64,000 bases of DNA from Aureisphaera sp963669405 (GCA_963669405.2 CAXXHF010000003.1:248001-312000); one strand, 5' to 3'. Shown: positions 1 through 8,619, counted from the first letter of the stretch. Program-made: numbers and translations. Notes: generated by a model from the letters alone, not told the origin.

Positions 1-1276
1 TTTTCAGCACTTGGGAATGGTTATTATAGATGAAGAACACGAACCTTCTTTTAAACAATACAGTCCAGCCCCAAGGTACCACGCAAGAGATGCGGGGATT
101 GTGTTGGCTAATTTTCACAAAGCGAAAGTATTACTAGGTTCAGCAACCCCTTCGTTGGAATCATACTATAATGCACAAGATGGAAAATATGGATTGGTTC
201 ATCTAAGAGAACGGTATGGAAACGTATTGATGCCAGATATTGAGTTGGTAGACATTCGGGATAAGTTGAAACGTAGGCTTATGAAAGGAAGGTTTAGCGA
301 TCGATTATTGGAAGAGATGGAAGCAGCGTTAGAAGAGAAAGAACAGGTCATTCTGTTTCAAAATAGACGGGGTTTTTCACCTATTGTAGAGTGTACTACG
401 TGTGGGGTAGCTCCCCAATGCCCAAATTGTGATGTAAGTTTAACCTACCATCAACATAAAAATGAATTACGCTGTCATTATTGTAGTTACCAGATGGCAA
501 TGTTGCTTTCTTGTATGGCCTGTGGTAGTGAAACACTGGACCCTAAGGGTTTTGGTACGGAACAGATTGAAGAGGAGCTTAAAGAGCTTTTTCCCGAGGC
601 ATCCATTGCCCGTATGGACCAGGATACCACGAAAGGAAAGCATGCTTATGAAAAGTTGATTGACCGAATGGAAAACCAAGAGATTGATATTTTGGTAGGA
701 ACGCAGATGTTGGCCAAAGGGCTCGATTTTAGAAATGTAAGCTTGGTGGGGGTGATGAATGCGGATAATTTATTGAACTTTCCAGACTTTCGTGCTCATG
801 AAAGAAGCTATCAACTATTGCAGCAAGTTTCAGGAAGGGCAGGGCGTACCGAGAAAAGAGGAAAGGTCATAATACAGAGTTACAACCCATATCACCAGAT
901 TTTAAAACAAGTAAGCACCAATCATTACGAAGGAATGTATTCGGAGCAATCAGAAGAACGATATCAGTATAAATACCCACCACACTATCGGACCATTCGG
1001 ATTACTTTTAAGCACCGTAATTTTGGAACAATGCAAAAGGCTTCGGTTTGGTTTGGAGAAGTGCTCAGGCTACAATTGAAGGAACATGTTCTTGGACCGG
1101 AAAGCCCTGCAGTTTCTAGGATTAGAAATGAATTTATTTCGAATATACTTGTAAAAATTCCAAAACAACAGTCGCTTCAAAAGACTAAGGGATTCATTCA
1201 AAAAGTACAACAACGATTCAACTCCCAGAAGGAATTCTCTCGAGTAAAAGTCATTATGGATGTAGACAATTATTAG
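1..1276 (+). CDS. priA: Primosomal protein N' (replication restart helicase PriA), 3' part
   Basis: This is the C-terminal part of PriA, the 3'-to-5' superfamily 2 DNA helicase that recognises stalled forks and reloads the replisome. The reading frame is open to the window edge, so the start lies outside. The Walker B box DEEH is visible at the very beginning. It is followed by the zinc-binding region with paired cysteines (CTTC, CPNC, CHYC, CMAC) that is diagnostic of PriA, then helicase motifs V and VI (VGTQMLAKGLDF, QVSGRAGR) and the C-terminal domain. The Walker A half is missing only because of the window boundary. The stop overlaps the stop of the convergent LytTR regulator by four bases. 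No damage is visible in the part present. Confidence 0.96.
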   Translation, partial: FQHLGMVIIDEEHEPSFKQYSPAPRYHARDAGIVLANFHKAKVLLGSATPSLESYYNAQDGKYGLVHLRERYGNVLMPDIELVDIRDKLKRRLMKGRFSDRLLEEMEAALEEKEQVILFQNRRGFSPIVECTTCGVAPQCPNCDVSLTYHQHKNELRCHYCSYQMAMLLSCMACGSETLDPKGFGTEQIEEELKELFPEASIARMDQDTTKGKHAYEKLIDRMENQEIDILVGTQMLAKGLDFRNVSLVGVMNADNLLNFPDFRAHERSYQLLQQVSGRAGRTEKRGKVIIQSYNPYHQILKQVSTNHYEGMYSEQSEERYQYKYPPHYRTIRITFKHRNFGTMQKASVWFGEVLRLQLKEHVLGPESPAVSRIRNEFISNILVKIPKQQSLQKTKGFIQKVQQRFNSQKEFSRVKVIMDVDNY

Positions 1277-1986
1277 TTGCGCATGGAAGCAGCAAGAGCT
1301 TCTACCAAATCAGCCTTTCGATTACGGCTTAATGGTAATTGCTCATTTTCCAGTTCGATCACCTTACTGTTGTAACGCTCTACTTTGTCCAAGTTCACGA
1401 TATACGATTTGTGAATTCGTAAAAACCGTTCTTTAGGAAGCAGCGCTTCAAAAGCTTTCATAGTAGAGAGTACTACCAAGGCATCGTGTTCGGTAACCAA
1501 CTTCACGTAATCTCCCAAAGCCTCTATGTATCGTAATTCGTTAAGGAATACCTTACGTTTTTTAAGGTTACTTTTTACAAAAATGAAGTCTTCATCATCA
1601 AATCCATCTTCATTACGCATTTTGTAATTTACAATGGCTTTGTGAACGGCATTAAGGAAACGTTCTTTAGAAATAGGTTTGCGTAGATAATCTACGGCAT
1701 CATAATCAAATGCTTTAAATGCGTATTTGGTTTTTCCTGTTACGAAAATAATCTGTGGCTTGTGTGTAAGATCGTCCAGCAGATCAAATCCAGAAAGGAT
1801 AGGCATTTCAATATCTAAAAAGATTAAATCTATCTCTGTAGTGGCCAACCCCATTTTGGCCTCGATAGCGTTATTGTATTCAGCGACGAGATCCAATGAT
1901 GGATGGTTCTCGATAAGCTTTACAATGGAAAGCCGTTGCAGGGTAGAATCATCTACAATAGCACATTTTAGAATAGGTTTATCCAC
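1273..1986 (-). CDS. LytTR-family response regulator
   Basis: A 237-residue cytoplasmic two-component response regulator. The N-terminal receiver domain (about 1-120) has the acidic pair (VDD), the phosphoacceptor aspartate in LIFLDIEMP, the conserved Thr in FVTG and the Lys in LRKP. The C-terminal LytTR DNA-binding domain (about 135-235) carries the typical FLRIHKSYIVNL block. No histidine kinase is adjacent, so it is an orphan here; in Flavobacteriaceae the cognate kinase is often elsewhere. It is convergent with priA, overlapping its stop, and divergent from the rpsF operon. Upstream on the minus strand a TAATATTG sequence resembles a flavobacterial -7 element. The target genes cannot be read from the sequence. 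Confidence 0.9.
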   Translation of the reverse strand: MDKPILKCAIVDDSTLQRLSIVKLIENHPSLDLVAEYNNAIEAKMGLATTEIDLIFLDIEMPILSGFDLLDDLTHKPQIIFVTGKTKYAFKAFDYDAVDYLRKPISKERFLNAVHKAIVNYKMRNEDGFDDEDFIFVKSNLKKRKVFLNELRYIEALGDYVKLVTEHDALVVLSTMKAFEALLPKERFLRIHKSYIVNLDKVERYNSKVIELENEQLPLSRNRKADLVEALAASMRN

Positions 1987-2116
1987 GGTAGTAAGGTTTA
2001 GCTCATGACAATATTAATAAAAAAAATCGACGAAATGCAACTTTTTTTAACTTTTAACGAATAAAACATGCACTTTATCTACCCTTGTAAGAAAAAGGGA
2101 AATGTTTTGTTTAGGG

Positions 2117-2147
2117 TTTGATTATTGAATTTATTGTAGTAATTTTG
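2117..2147 (+). promoter_or_regulatory. Flavobacterial housekeeping promoter of rpsF-rpsR-rplI
   Basis: TTTG at 2117-2120 and TAATTTTG at 2140-2147 are separated by 19 bases. This matches the Bacteroidota primary sigma consensus TTG-N17-23-TAnnTTTG. It lies 46 bases upstream of the rpsF start codon and is a clear match. Confidence 0.75.
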
Positions 2148-2193
2148 CACGCTCTTGGTAAAGTACTAAGAATAATAAATTAAATTAATTTAC

Positions 2194-2532
2194 ATGAACA
2201 ATTACGAAACTGTTTTCATTTTGAATCCCGTTTTATCTGAAGAACAGATAAAGGAAACAGTAAAGAAGTACGAAGATCTTCTCGTTTCTAAAGGTGCCAA
2301 GATGGTATCAAAAGAGGATTGGGGCCTAAAGAAATTGGCTTACCCTATCCAACACAAAAAGAGTGGTTTTTACCATTTGTTTGAGTACACCGTAACAGGT
2401 GAAGCTATCAACGACTTAGAAGTTGAATTTAGAAGGGATGAGCGCATCATGCGTAATCTTACTGTAGCCTTGGACAAGCATGCAATTGCTTGGGCTGAGA
2501 AGAGAAGAACCCGTAACAAACAAAACGCATAA
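2194..2532 (+). CDS. rpsF: 30S ribosomal protein S6
   Basis: The 112-residue S6 protein binds S18 and the central domain of 16S rRNA in the platform of the small subunit. The start NNYETVFILNPVLSEEQ and the block KLAYPIQHKKSGFYHLF are typical of S6. The length is normal for Bacteroidota. It is the first gene of the conserved rpsF-rpsR-rplI operon, three bases before rpsR, and is preceded by a strong TTTG-N19-TAATTTTG promoter. The ATG start is fixed by family length. Its levels are probably set by growth-rate control. In many bacteria the S6:S18 complex feeds back on this leader, but I did not see the characteristic CCG-bulge RNA motif. Confidence 0.97.
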   Translation: MNNYETVFILNPVLSEEQIKETVKKYEDLLVSKGAKMVSKEDWGLKKLAYPIQHKKSGFYHLFEYTVTGEAINDLEVEFRRDERIMRNLTVALDKHAIAWAEKRRTRNKQNA

Positions 2533-2535
2533 GGT

Positions 2536-2832
2536 ATGTCATCTATAGAACAACAAGCAAAAGGAAAGAAGGACGGAGAGATTAGATATCTTACTCCTTT
2601 GAACATTGAGACCACAAAAGCCAAAAAATACTGTCGTTTCAAAAAGTCTGGAATTAAGTACATTGATTACAAGGATCCAGATTTCTTAATGAAGTTTGTA
2701 AACGAACAAGGTAAAATCTTACCTAGAAGACTTACAGGAACTTCCCTTAAGTACCAACGTAAGGTAGCTGTAGCTATTAAAAGAGCTCGTCACTTGGCAC
2801 TTATGCCATACGTAGCCGATTTGTTAAAATAA
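2536..2832 (+). CDS. rpsR: 30S ribosomal protein S18
   Basis: The 98-residue S18 protein forms the S6:S18 heterodimer on the 30S platform. The core KYCRFKKSGIKYIDYKDPDFL and the basic tail RLTGTSLKYQRKVAVAIKRARHLALMPY are diagnostic of the family. The N-terminal extension of about 20 residues before the core is usual in Bacteroidota. It lies three bases after rpsF and 15 bases before rplI and must be co-transcribed with them. Confidence 0.97.
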   Translation: MSSIEQQAKGKKDGEIRYLTPLNIETTKAKKYCRFKKSGIKYIDYKDPDFLMKFVNEQGKILPRRLTGTSLKYQRKVAVAIKRARHLALMPYVADLLK

Positions 2833-2847
2833 AAAGCAGATAGAGAT

Positions 2848-3300
2848 ATGGAACTTATATTAAAGAAAGACGTAGATAACCTTGGCTTTACAGACGATGT
2901 TGTAAATGTAAAGAACGGATACGGAAGAAACTTCTTGATTCCTCAAGGATATGCAGTTTTAGCTACTCCATCTGCTAAGAAAGTATTGGCAGAAACGTTA
3001 AAGCAACGTGCATATAAAGAAAAGAAAATAGTAGAAGACGCTCAAAAAGAAGCTGATAAACTAAATGGACTTGAAATCAAGATTGCTGCTAAGGTAGGTG
3101 AAGGAGACAAGTTGTTTGGATCTATAAACAATGCAGATTTAGCAGATGTTTTAGGAAAAGAAGGCGTTACTATTGAAAAGAAATTCATTAGCATTGCTGG
3201 TGGTACCATTAAGAGAACTGGAAATTACGATTCTAAAATTCGTTTCCACAGAGACGTGATCGTAGATTTCTCATTCGATGTAGTGGCAGAAGCTAAATAA
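2848..3300 (+). CDS. rplI: 50S ribosomal protein L9
   Basis: L9, 150 residues, binds domain V of 23S rRNA through its N-terminal domain and projects from the L1 side of the large subunit. The N-terminal domain (MELILKKDVDNLGFTDDVV, then GYGRNFLIPQGYA) is the standard signature. A long basic central helix (about residues 45-80) and the C-terminal domain follow. Full length and intact. It is the last gene of the ribosomal operon and is followed within 20 bases by a strong intrinsic terminator. Confidence 0.97.
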   Translation: MELILKKDVDNLGFTDDVVNVKNGYGRNFLIPQGYAVLATPSAKKVLAETLKQRAYKEKKIVEDAQKEADKLNGLEIKIAAKVGEGDKLFGSINNADLADVLGKEGVTIEKKFISIAGGTIKRTGNYDSKIRFHRDVIVDFSFDVVAEAK

Positions 3301-3320
3301 GCTATATAAATGATATTTTA

Positions 3321-3351
3321 AAAAACCGCTCAGTACTTGAGCGGTTTTTTT
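3321..3351 (+). terminator. Intrinsic terminator after rplI
   Basis: The stem CCGCTCA (3326-3332) and TGAGCGG (3338-3344), with flanking A:T pairs, is followed by a run of seven T. The following gene starts only a few bases after the T run, so that gene either has a leader overlapping the terminator or depends on read-through. Confidence 0.9.
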
Positions 3352-3355
3352 GGTT

Positions 3356-3829
3356 ATGAAATATACGAGACTTACCAAGGAACAATTAGAAGAACTGCAT
3401 CCAGAGTTCATTAATTTTTTGGCAACCCAATCTATCACTGGGAACGAATGGCAAAAAATAAAAAGGGAACAACCTGAAGTTGCCGAAGCAGAGATCGACG
3501 TATTTAGTGATCTTGTTTGGGAAGGCGTACTTAAAAAAGCAGAGTACCTTCAGAATGTTTCGCCCCAACAACTCTTCCTTTTTAAGTTGGGGAAAGATAC
3601 CATTGATCTTATTATGGTAAAAGTAGCTGTTAAGGAAGTGGATATGACCACAGAGGCAGGTATGCAATGGCTTCAGGAAAACGTAAAAGAAGATGGGATT
3701 GATTTGTTCACGGCATCCAAGGATTATGGACAAGACCGAAATTTGGAAATTTTCAATCTAATTCAACAAGGAGCATCTATTACCGATGGAATGCTTTACA
3801 ATGGTATTTCTGAATTTGTTGCGAATTAG
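3356..3829 (+). CDS. DUF6495-like conserved hypothetical protein
   Basis: A soluble acidic protein of 157 residues with no signal peptide or membrane segment. It resembles a conserved flavobacterial family (I believe DUF6495) that commonly follows rplI; function is unknown. The ATG at 3356 (MKYTRLTKEQ) is preferred over an in-frame TTG at 3350, which lies inside the T-run of the rplI terminator. The sequence is mostly helical, with a repeated pattern of charged and aromatic residues (FSDLVWEGVLKKAEYL). Its 3' end overlaps the stop of the convergent 45-residue membrane protein by four bases. No catalytic motif is visible. Confidence 0.75.
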   Translation: MKYTRLTKEQLEELHPEFINFLATQSITGNEWQKIKREQPEVAEAEIDVFSDLVWEGVLKKAEYLQNVSPQQLFLFKLGKDTIDLIMVKVAVKEVDMTTEAGMQWLQENVKEDGIDLFTASKDYGQDRNLEIFNLIQQGASITDGMLYNGISEFVAN

Positions 3830-3963
3830 TTATCCCGTTTCTCAAAATCTTCTTCTTGCTTAATTCGCATCCTACGGATGATAAGATAGATAAGAAGGGC
3901 CAATATACCTCCCCAAATGAGTATTTGTATAAATATTACTGCCAAAGTAACTCCTGTTTCCAT
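3826..3963 (-). CDS. Small single-pass membrane protein (45 residues)
   Basis: A tiny ORF read directly from the sequence. It encodes about seven residues, one hydrophobic segment (LAVIFIQILIWGGILALLIY) and a basic/acidic cytoplasmic tail ending in EEDFEKRDN. Its ATG overlaps the stop codon of the YbjQ-family gene by one base (TAATG), which implies translational coupling. The YbjQ gene overlaps the permease gene in the same way, so the three form a tight operon. The positive charges after the helix suggest an N-out, C-in orientation. Function unknown; a permease accessory or oxidase-assembly-like peptide are both possible. Confidence 0.6.
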   Translation of the reverse strand: METGVTLAVIFIQILIWGGILALLIYLIIRRMRIKQEEDFEKRDN

Positions 3964-4307
3964 TATTTTAGTTTTACGGCGGTTCCATACGCCAATATCT
4001 CAGACGCTCCCTGCATCACCATACTGGTAGCCAATCGTACATTTACAATAGCATCTGCCCCCAAACGGTTAGCATCTGCCATCATTCGTTGAATAGCTTG
4101 CTCTCGTGCCTCAGCTTGAAGTTTTGTGTATTCGTCAATCTCACCACCTACAATGTTTTTTAGTCCGGCGAAAATATCCCTACCAATATTACGTGCTCTA
4201 ACGGTGCTTCCTCGGGCAATACCCAAAATCTCTGTAATCTCCCTATTGGGAATAGTCTCTGTATTTGAAATGATCATGTTGTAAGAATTTATGTTGTAAA
4301 CTGGCAT
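3963..4307 (-). CDS. YbjQ-family (heavy-metal-binding domain) protein
   Basis: A 114-residue protein of the YbjQ/UPF0145 family, a small pentameric beta-alpha fold called a putative heavy-metal-binding domain. Diagnostic are the N-terminal ISNTETIPNREITEILGIARG, the central RNIGRDIFAGLKNIVGGE and the C-terminal ADAIVNVRLATSMV. The start at 4307 overlaps the stop of the upstream permease gene (TAATG); a second ATG at residue 11 also fits the family length. It lies between the permease and the small membrane protein in one operon. Biochemical function is not established for the family. Confidence 0.85.
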   Translation of the reverse strand: MPVYNINSYNMIISNTETIPNREITEILGIARGSTVRARNIGRDIFAGLKNIVGGEIDEYTKLQAEAREQAIQRMMADANRLGADAIVNVRLATSMVMQGASEILAYGTAVKLK

Positions 4308-5545
4308 TATTCGTATCTCAAACTTTCAATAGGATCCATTCTGGCTGCCTTTCTAGCTGGATAGATTCCAGAAATCAAAGCCACCAAAAAGCTCATGATT
4401 ACAGCCCAGATCATGGCTACCCATGGTACAATGAAATCCACTTCATAGAAACGGGCAATCATGTAACCAACCCCAATTCCCAAAATAACCCCCAGGATGC
4501 AACCAAACTGGCCAATTACAATAGCTTCCATAAAGAATTGGGTTGAGATGGTGCTTCGTTTGGCTCCAATGGCTTTTCTAATTCCAATCTCCCGAGTTCT
4601 TTGAGATACCGTTACCAGCATAATATTCATTAGGGCAATGGAAGAACCAAGGATGGTAATGATACTAATAATCCAAGCCGAAATTTTCAATACCCCAGAT
4701 ACTTCAGCAATAATGTTTATAAGGTCTTCACTACGCTGAAGCCCAAAATTGTTTTTTTCAATAGGCTGTAAGCGGCGTACGTTTCTAAAAACCTTGATGG
4801 CTTCTTCTTGCGCACTTTCTAGCATGGAGTTTTCGTCCACGCGTACGCTAATAGTGTAATTAATATTAGGAGCCGTATAAATACCCCTAGCTACCTGTAT
4901 GGGGATGATGACTTTTAAATCTTGATTGTTTCCAAAGGAAGACCCTTTGGATTCCAGAACTCCAATGACCTGGAACTTGGCACCCCGAATGGTAATGGTT
5001 TTTCCTATGGGGTTTTCGGTATCAAAGAGATGCTTCAAAAAATCGGAACCAATAACTGCTACTTTAGAGTTGTTCTGAATGTCGAAGAAATTTAATCCAC
5101 GCCCCAGTTCTATCTTACTTGCCGTATTACCTAGATAATTTTCATTAGCGCCATAAACCTGTACTTCGGGATCGGTTTTTTTGCTTTCGTATTTTACTTC
5201 AGCTCGGGTCGTTCCACGAAATGAAACAGAAGTCTGGGAAAAAGGATGATCGTATTTTTCTAAAAATCCACGGACATCATTGTAAGAAATCACAGGATTT
5301 ATTTTTTCCCTTTCGCCACCATGTCTTTGAATACTGAATTCGTACCGCTGTATATTGAAGGTATTGGAACCCATGGTATCAAAATTCCCTCCAAAAACAG
5401 TTTCCATGGCATCCACGCCACTTAAGGTTCCTACCAAAGCCAAAATCCCCAAACTGATGATGACAATTGTCAAGATGGTTTTTAGCAATTGGCTTTTTAT
5501 AGACCCCATTGCAATACGTACATTTTCCCGAAACAATTTGAACAT
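4307..5545 (-). CDS. MacB/FtsX-type ABC transporter permease
   Basis: A 412-residue inner-membrane permease of the MacB/LolC/FtsX superfamily. It has one N-terminal helix (about 20-45), a large periplasmic MacB-PCD domain (about 46-280) and three C-terminal helices in the FtsX domain (about 285-400). The intracellular coupling motif TREIGIRKAIGAKRSTI and the tail YPARKAARMDPIESLRYE are typical. These permeases work by mechanotransmission with a cytoplasmic ATPase, which is not next door here, so the partner ATPase must be encoded elsewhere. It is the first gene of a minus-strand operon with YbjQ and the small membrane protein and is divergent from hisS. Substrate unknown. Confidence 0.9.
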   Translation of the reverse strand: MFKLFRENVRIAMGSIKSQLLKTILTIVIISLGILALVGTLSGVDAMETVFGGNFDTMGSNTFNIQRYEFSIQRHGGEREKINPVISYNDVRGFLEKYDHPFSQTSVSFRGTTRAEVKYESKKTDPEVQVYGANENYLGNTASKIELGRGLNFFDIQNNSKVAVIGSDFLKHLFDTENPIGKTITIRGAKFQVIGVLESKGSSFGNNQDLKVIIPIQVARGIYTAPNINYTISVRVDENSMLESAQEEAIKVFRNVRRLQPIEKNNFGLQRSEDLINIIAEVSGVLKISAWIISIITILGSSIALMNIMLVTVSQRTREIGIRKAIGAKRSTISTQFFMEAIVIGQFGCILGVILGIGVGYMIARFYEVDFIVPWVAMIWAVIMSFLVALISGIYPARKAARMDPIESLRYE

Positions 5546-5638
5546 GGAAGGCGTAAGTTTTATTCGTTAGACTATTGTATTGTGATAAAGTTACAACTTA
5601 CCTATTATTTTAAGATATTTGCAGGGTCTAAAAAATTA

Positions 5639-5680
5639 GGTGATCGAGTGGTTCGCAAAGCGAATTGTATCGAGATCACC
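5639..5680. repeat. 42-bp interrupted palindrome (REP-like element)
   Basis: The outer arms GGTGATC (5639-5645) and GATCACC (5674-5680) are perfect inverted repeats. Inside them is a second hairpin, TTCGC (5652-5656) AAA GCGAA (5660-5664). It ends 16 bases before the hisS start codon in the divergent permease/hisS intergenic region. The form resembles dispersed intergenic palindromes common in Flavobacteriaceae. Only one copy is seen in this window, so its repetitiveness cannot be tested here. Confidence 0.6.
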
Positions 5681-5696
5681 ACATAACGAGTAAATT

Positions 5697-7070
5697 TTGT
5701 CTAAAAAACCATCCATACCCAAAGGAACGCGTGACTTTTCACCTGCAGAGGTAATAAAGCGTAATTTTATCATGAATACCATTAAGGAGTGTTTCACCAA
5801 TTATGGGTTTCAGCCCATAGAAACACCCAGTTTTGAAAACAGTGAAACCCTGATGGGAAAATATGGAGAAGAAGGGGATCGGTTGATTTTTAAGATTCTG
5901 AATAGTGGGGATTTTTTGAAGAAGGTAGATGAAAATCTGTACACAGAAAGGAACAGTCAGAAAATCACACCAAGAATATCAGAAAAAGCACTTCGTTACG
6001 ACCTTACCGTTCCTTTTGCACGTTATGTGGTACAACACCAAAACGACATTGTATTTCCTTTTAAAAGATACCAAATACAGCCCGTTTGGCGGGCAGATCG
6101 TCCGCAAAAAGGACGTTTCCGTGAGTTTTACCAGTGTGATGCCGATGTAGTGGGAAGCAAATCCTTATGGCAAGAAATAGAGTTGGTGCAGCTTTATGAT
6201 GCTGTATTTTCTAAGTTGGGATTGCAGGGAGTAACCATTAAAATGAACAACCGGAAAATCCTAAGTGGTATTGCCGAAGTGATTGGTGAAGCAGATAAAC
6301 TCATCGACTTTACCGTGGCTTTGGATAAATTGGACAAAATAGGCGAGGAGAAGGTAAAAGAAGAAATGCGCTCCAAAGGAATTGGTAGTGCAGCTATTGA
6401 AAAAGTACAACCTTTGTTTGAAGCATCTGGAACGGCAGGTGAGAAACTGGGAATGTTGAAAGATTTATTGGCAACCTCTGAAACAGGTACCCAAGGAATT
6501 GAAGAATTGGAGTTTATAGTGAGCAGTGTTGAAACCTTAGGGCTTACCGCTGCAAATCTTGAAATAGATGTTACCTTGGCTCGTGGGCTTAACTATTATA
6601 CCGGAGCTATTTTTGAAGTAGCGGCACCAGAAGGTGTTGCTATGGGAAGTATTGGCGGTGGTGGCCGTTATGATGACCTTACCGGTATTTTTGGGTTGAA
6701 AGACGTGAGTGGGGTAGGCATTTCGTTTGGGTTGGATCGTATTTATCTGGTATTGGAAGAACTGGGCCTATTTCCAGATACTGTTTCGGCTACGACCCAA
6801 GTATTGTTCCTTAATTTTGGTACAGGAGAGGCTATGTATGCCATGAAGGCAATTACCCAACTCCGTGGCAAGGATATTTCTGCAGAGCTATATCCGGATG
6901 CTGCGAAATTCAAAAAACAAATGTCTTATGCCGATAGGCGGGGTATTCCATATGTGGTTTTGGCCGGGGATTCTGAAATGGAAGCCGGTACTTATACGTT
7001 AAAGAATATGGAAAGCGGGGAGCAGTCTTCTTTAGACCTCAATAGCCTTTTAGACACACTTCAGCAGTAA
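5697..7070 (+). CDS. hisS: Histidine--tRNA ligase
   Basis: Class II histidyl-tRNA synthetase, 457 residues, charging tRNA-His in the cytoplasm. The N-terminus SKKPSIPKGTRDFSP is the family signature. Motif 2 is RPQKGRFREFYQCD, the histidine-binding loop is ARGLNYYTGAIFEV, and motif 3 is GISFGLDRIYLVLEE; the C-terminal anticodon-binding domain follows. The start must be the TTG at 5697, because an in-frame TAA lies two codons upstream and the next ATG would remove the conserved GTRDF region. An unusual start codon for an essential enzyme, next to the 42-bp palindrome, suggests reduced initiation or start-codon drift. The DoxX-like gene follows after six bases. Confidence 0.96.
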   Translation: MSKKPSIPKGTRDFSPAEVIKRNFIMNTIKECFTNYGFQPIETPSFENSETLMGKYGEEGDRLIFKILNSGDFLKKVDENLYTERNSQKITPRISEKALRYDLTVPFARYVVQHQNDIVFPFKRYQIQPVWRADRPQKGRFREFYQCDADVVGSKSLWQEIELVQLYDAVFSKLGLQGVTIKMNNRKILSGIAEVIGEADKLIDFTVALDKLDKIGEEKVKEEMRSKGIGSAAIEKVQPLFEASGTAGEKLGMLKDLLATSETGTQGIEELEFIVSSVETLGLTAANLEIDVTLARGLNYYTGAIFEVAAPEGVAMGSIGGGGRYDDLTGIFGLKDVSGVGISFGLDRIYLVLEELGLFPDTVSATTQVLFLNFGTGEAMYAMKAITQLRGKDISAELYPDAAKFKKQMSYADRRGIPYVVLAGDSEMEAGTYTLKNMESGEQSSLDLNSLLDTLQQ

Positions 7071-7076
7071 TCATAT

Positions 7077-7529
7077 ATGGCCGAATTCGAAAACTTAGAT
7101 AAGGGTATTTATGGTAGGATGCGAAAGATGGGTGTCCCTGCATTACGTATTTCCTTCGCCATTATTTTTATTTGGTTTGGAATCCTTAAACCTTTTGGGG
7201 TGTCTGCGGCAGAGCCTCTTTTAAAAGCCACAGTGGCTTGGTTACCCTTTTTGTCACCAGATGTATGGCTTCATGTTATTGGGTGGTGGGAAGTATTAAT
7301 TGGTGTTTTGTTTTTGTTTCAAAGAACAACTTATATCGCCATTTTATTATTGTTCTTGCAAATGTTGGGAACCTTTATGCCTATGGTTTTTTTACCAGAA
7401 GTGGTATACCAAAAGCCTTGGGCGGTTTACCTTCCTACTATGGAGGGGCAATACATCATTAAAAATGTAATGATCATTTCTGCTGCACTGGTAGTAGGTG
7501 GAAATATTCGCAGAAGTTCTCACAAATAG
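7077..7529 (+). CDS. DoxX/DUF417-like integral membrane protein
   Basis: A 150-residue protein with four predicted membrane helices (about 24-45, 62-82, 86-108, 128-145). The opening LRISFAIIFIWFGILKPFG and the second segment WWEVLIGVLFLFQ fit the DoxX-like/DUF417 group of small four-helix membrane proteins, some linked to quinone chemistry or oxidative stress resistance. No catalytic residues can be assigned. It starts six bases after hisS and is probably co-transcribed with it. Precise function is unknown. Confidence 0.7.
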   Translation: MAEFENLDKGIYGRMRKMGVPALRISFAIIFIWFGILKPFGVSAAEPLLKATVAWLPFLSPDVWLHVIGWWEVLIGVLFLFQRTTYIAILLLFLQMLGTFMPMVFLPEVVYQKPWAVYLPTMEGQYIIKNVMIISAALVVGGNIRRSSHK

Positions 7530-7731
7530 TTTTATTTCTTAGCAATATTCAAAATTGTAAGAAGCTCCTTACTTCCTTTCCTACAAGAAAATACGTATAA
7601 ATACGTGTTTTTAATACCATGCTTATAAATTAAATTAGGCTACTTTTTCCTCGTGTAAAAAGTTTGTTTCTCTATTTTCCCCTATAAACGAAGCATCAAG
7701 GTTTTTTTTTCATTTTAGCTAACAACTGGAA

Positions 7732-8619
7732 ATGCATCCCAAAAACGCACCTTTCTTTAATGAAGACAAGTCAATCGTTATTGGTTGTGATCAAACCATT
7801 GTATTGGCTACCATGTTAAAGAATTTGCGTCATATTAATAAGTATAATGTAATTACGGCTGGTCGCGTTTCTGACATGGTACGTGTTGTTAATTCTGTAA
7901 ATCCATTGCTCATTATTTTACATTATAGGGACAACCAATATGTCCTTGATCATTCTCAAACTACATTTAAAAAAAGTGGAATACCAATAATTTGTTTTAC
8001 TCATGACCAAGAATGGAAGACTTTAACTTGGCAATATGATAGAGTCGTTATTACGGAACCCATAGCATTTATCGCTAAGGAAAACTTTCTAAGGGATCTG
8101 GTAAATTCCATTTTGCGTTTGCTGCATAAGCCTTCACCATTAGAGCCAGAAAGGTCAATTGCGGATAGAAATTGGAAGCGATCTGATTCCAGAATAACTA
8201 AAAACCTAAGCCGCTATGCGTTAGAATTGGATCAGAAAATAAAAACCTTACGGCAAGTGCAAGAAGGGCTCAAAGGAATGTTTTCGGAAGTTAGCGAACC
8301 CGTAAGGCTTAAGCTTGTGTCATATGTAAGTACCATAAAACAATCTATTACCGATCAGAAACACTGGGAAGATTTTAAGGCTTATTTTGAAAATATAAAC
8401 CCCAATTTTTTGAAACAAATTGCTCAAAGACATCCAGATTTAAGTTCAAAGGATGTGAAATATTGTTGTTATGTTAAAATGAACATGTCTAACAACGACA
8501 TAGGTCATATTTTGGGAATTAACCAGGAAAGTGTAAGAACCCATAAGTATCGCTTAAAAAAGAAGCTGGCACTTCCCAAATATGTCAACCTTCAAAATTA
8601 TATCAAGTCTATTGCCTAG
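7732..8619 (+). CDS. LuxR-HTH transcriptional regulator with degenerate receiver, upstream of the eCIS locus
   Basis: A 295-residue soluble protein. The first 125 residues look like a response-regulator fold (SIVIGCDQTIVLATMLKNLRHI, LLIILHYRD) without the usual acidic pocket, so a true phosphoreceiver is doubtful. A charged helical linker follows (about 140-195), then a C-terminal helix-turn-helix of the Bacteroidota LuxR type: SSKDVKYCCYVKMNMSNNDI, then LGINQESVRTHKYRLKKKL. It stands alone, 200 bases after the hisS operon and 173 bases before the first injection-system gene, on the same strand. By position it is the likely pathway-specific activator of the eCIS; this is inference. Confidence 0.75.
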   Translation: MHPKNAPFFNEDKSIVIGCDQTIVLATMLKNLRHINKYNVITAGRVSDMVRVVNSVNPLLIILHYRDNQYVLDHSQTTFKKSGIPIICFTHDQEWKTLTWQYDRVVITEPIAFIAKENFLRDLVNSILRLLHKPSPLEPERSIADRNWKRSDSRITKNLSRYALELDQKIKTLRQVQEGLKGMFSEVSEPVRLKLVSYVSTIKQSITDQKHWEDFKAYFENINPNFLKQIAQRHPDLSSKDVKYCCYVKMNMSNNDIGHILGINQESVRTHKYRLKKKLALPKYVNLQNYIKSIA

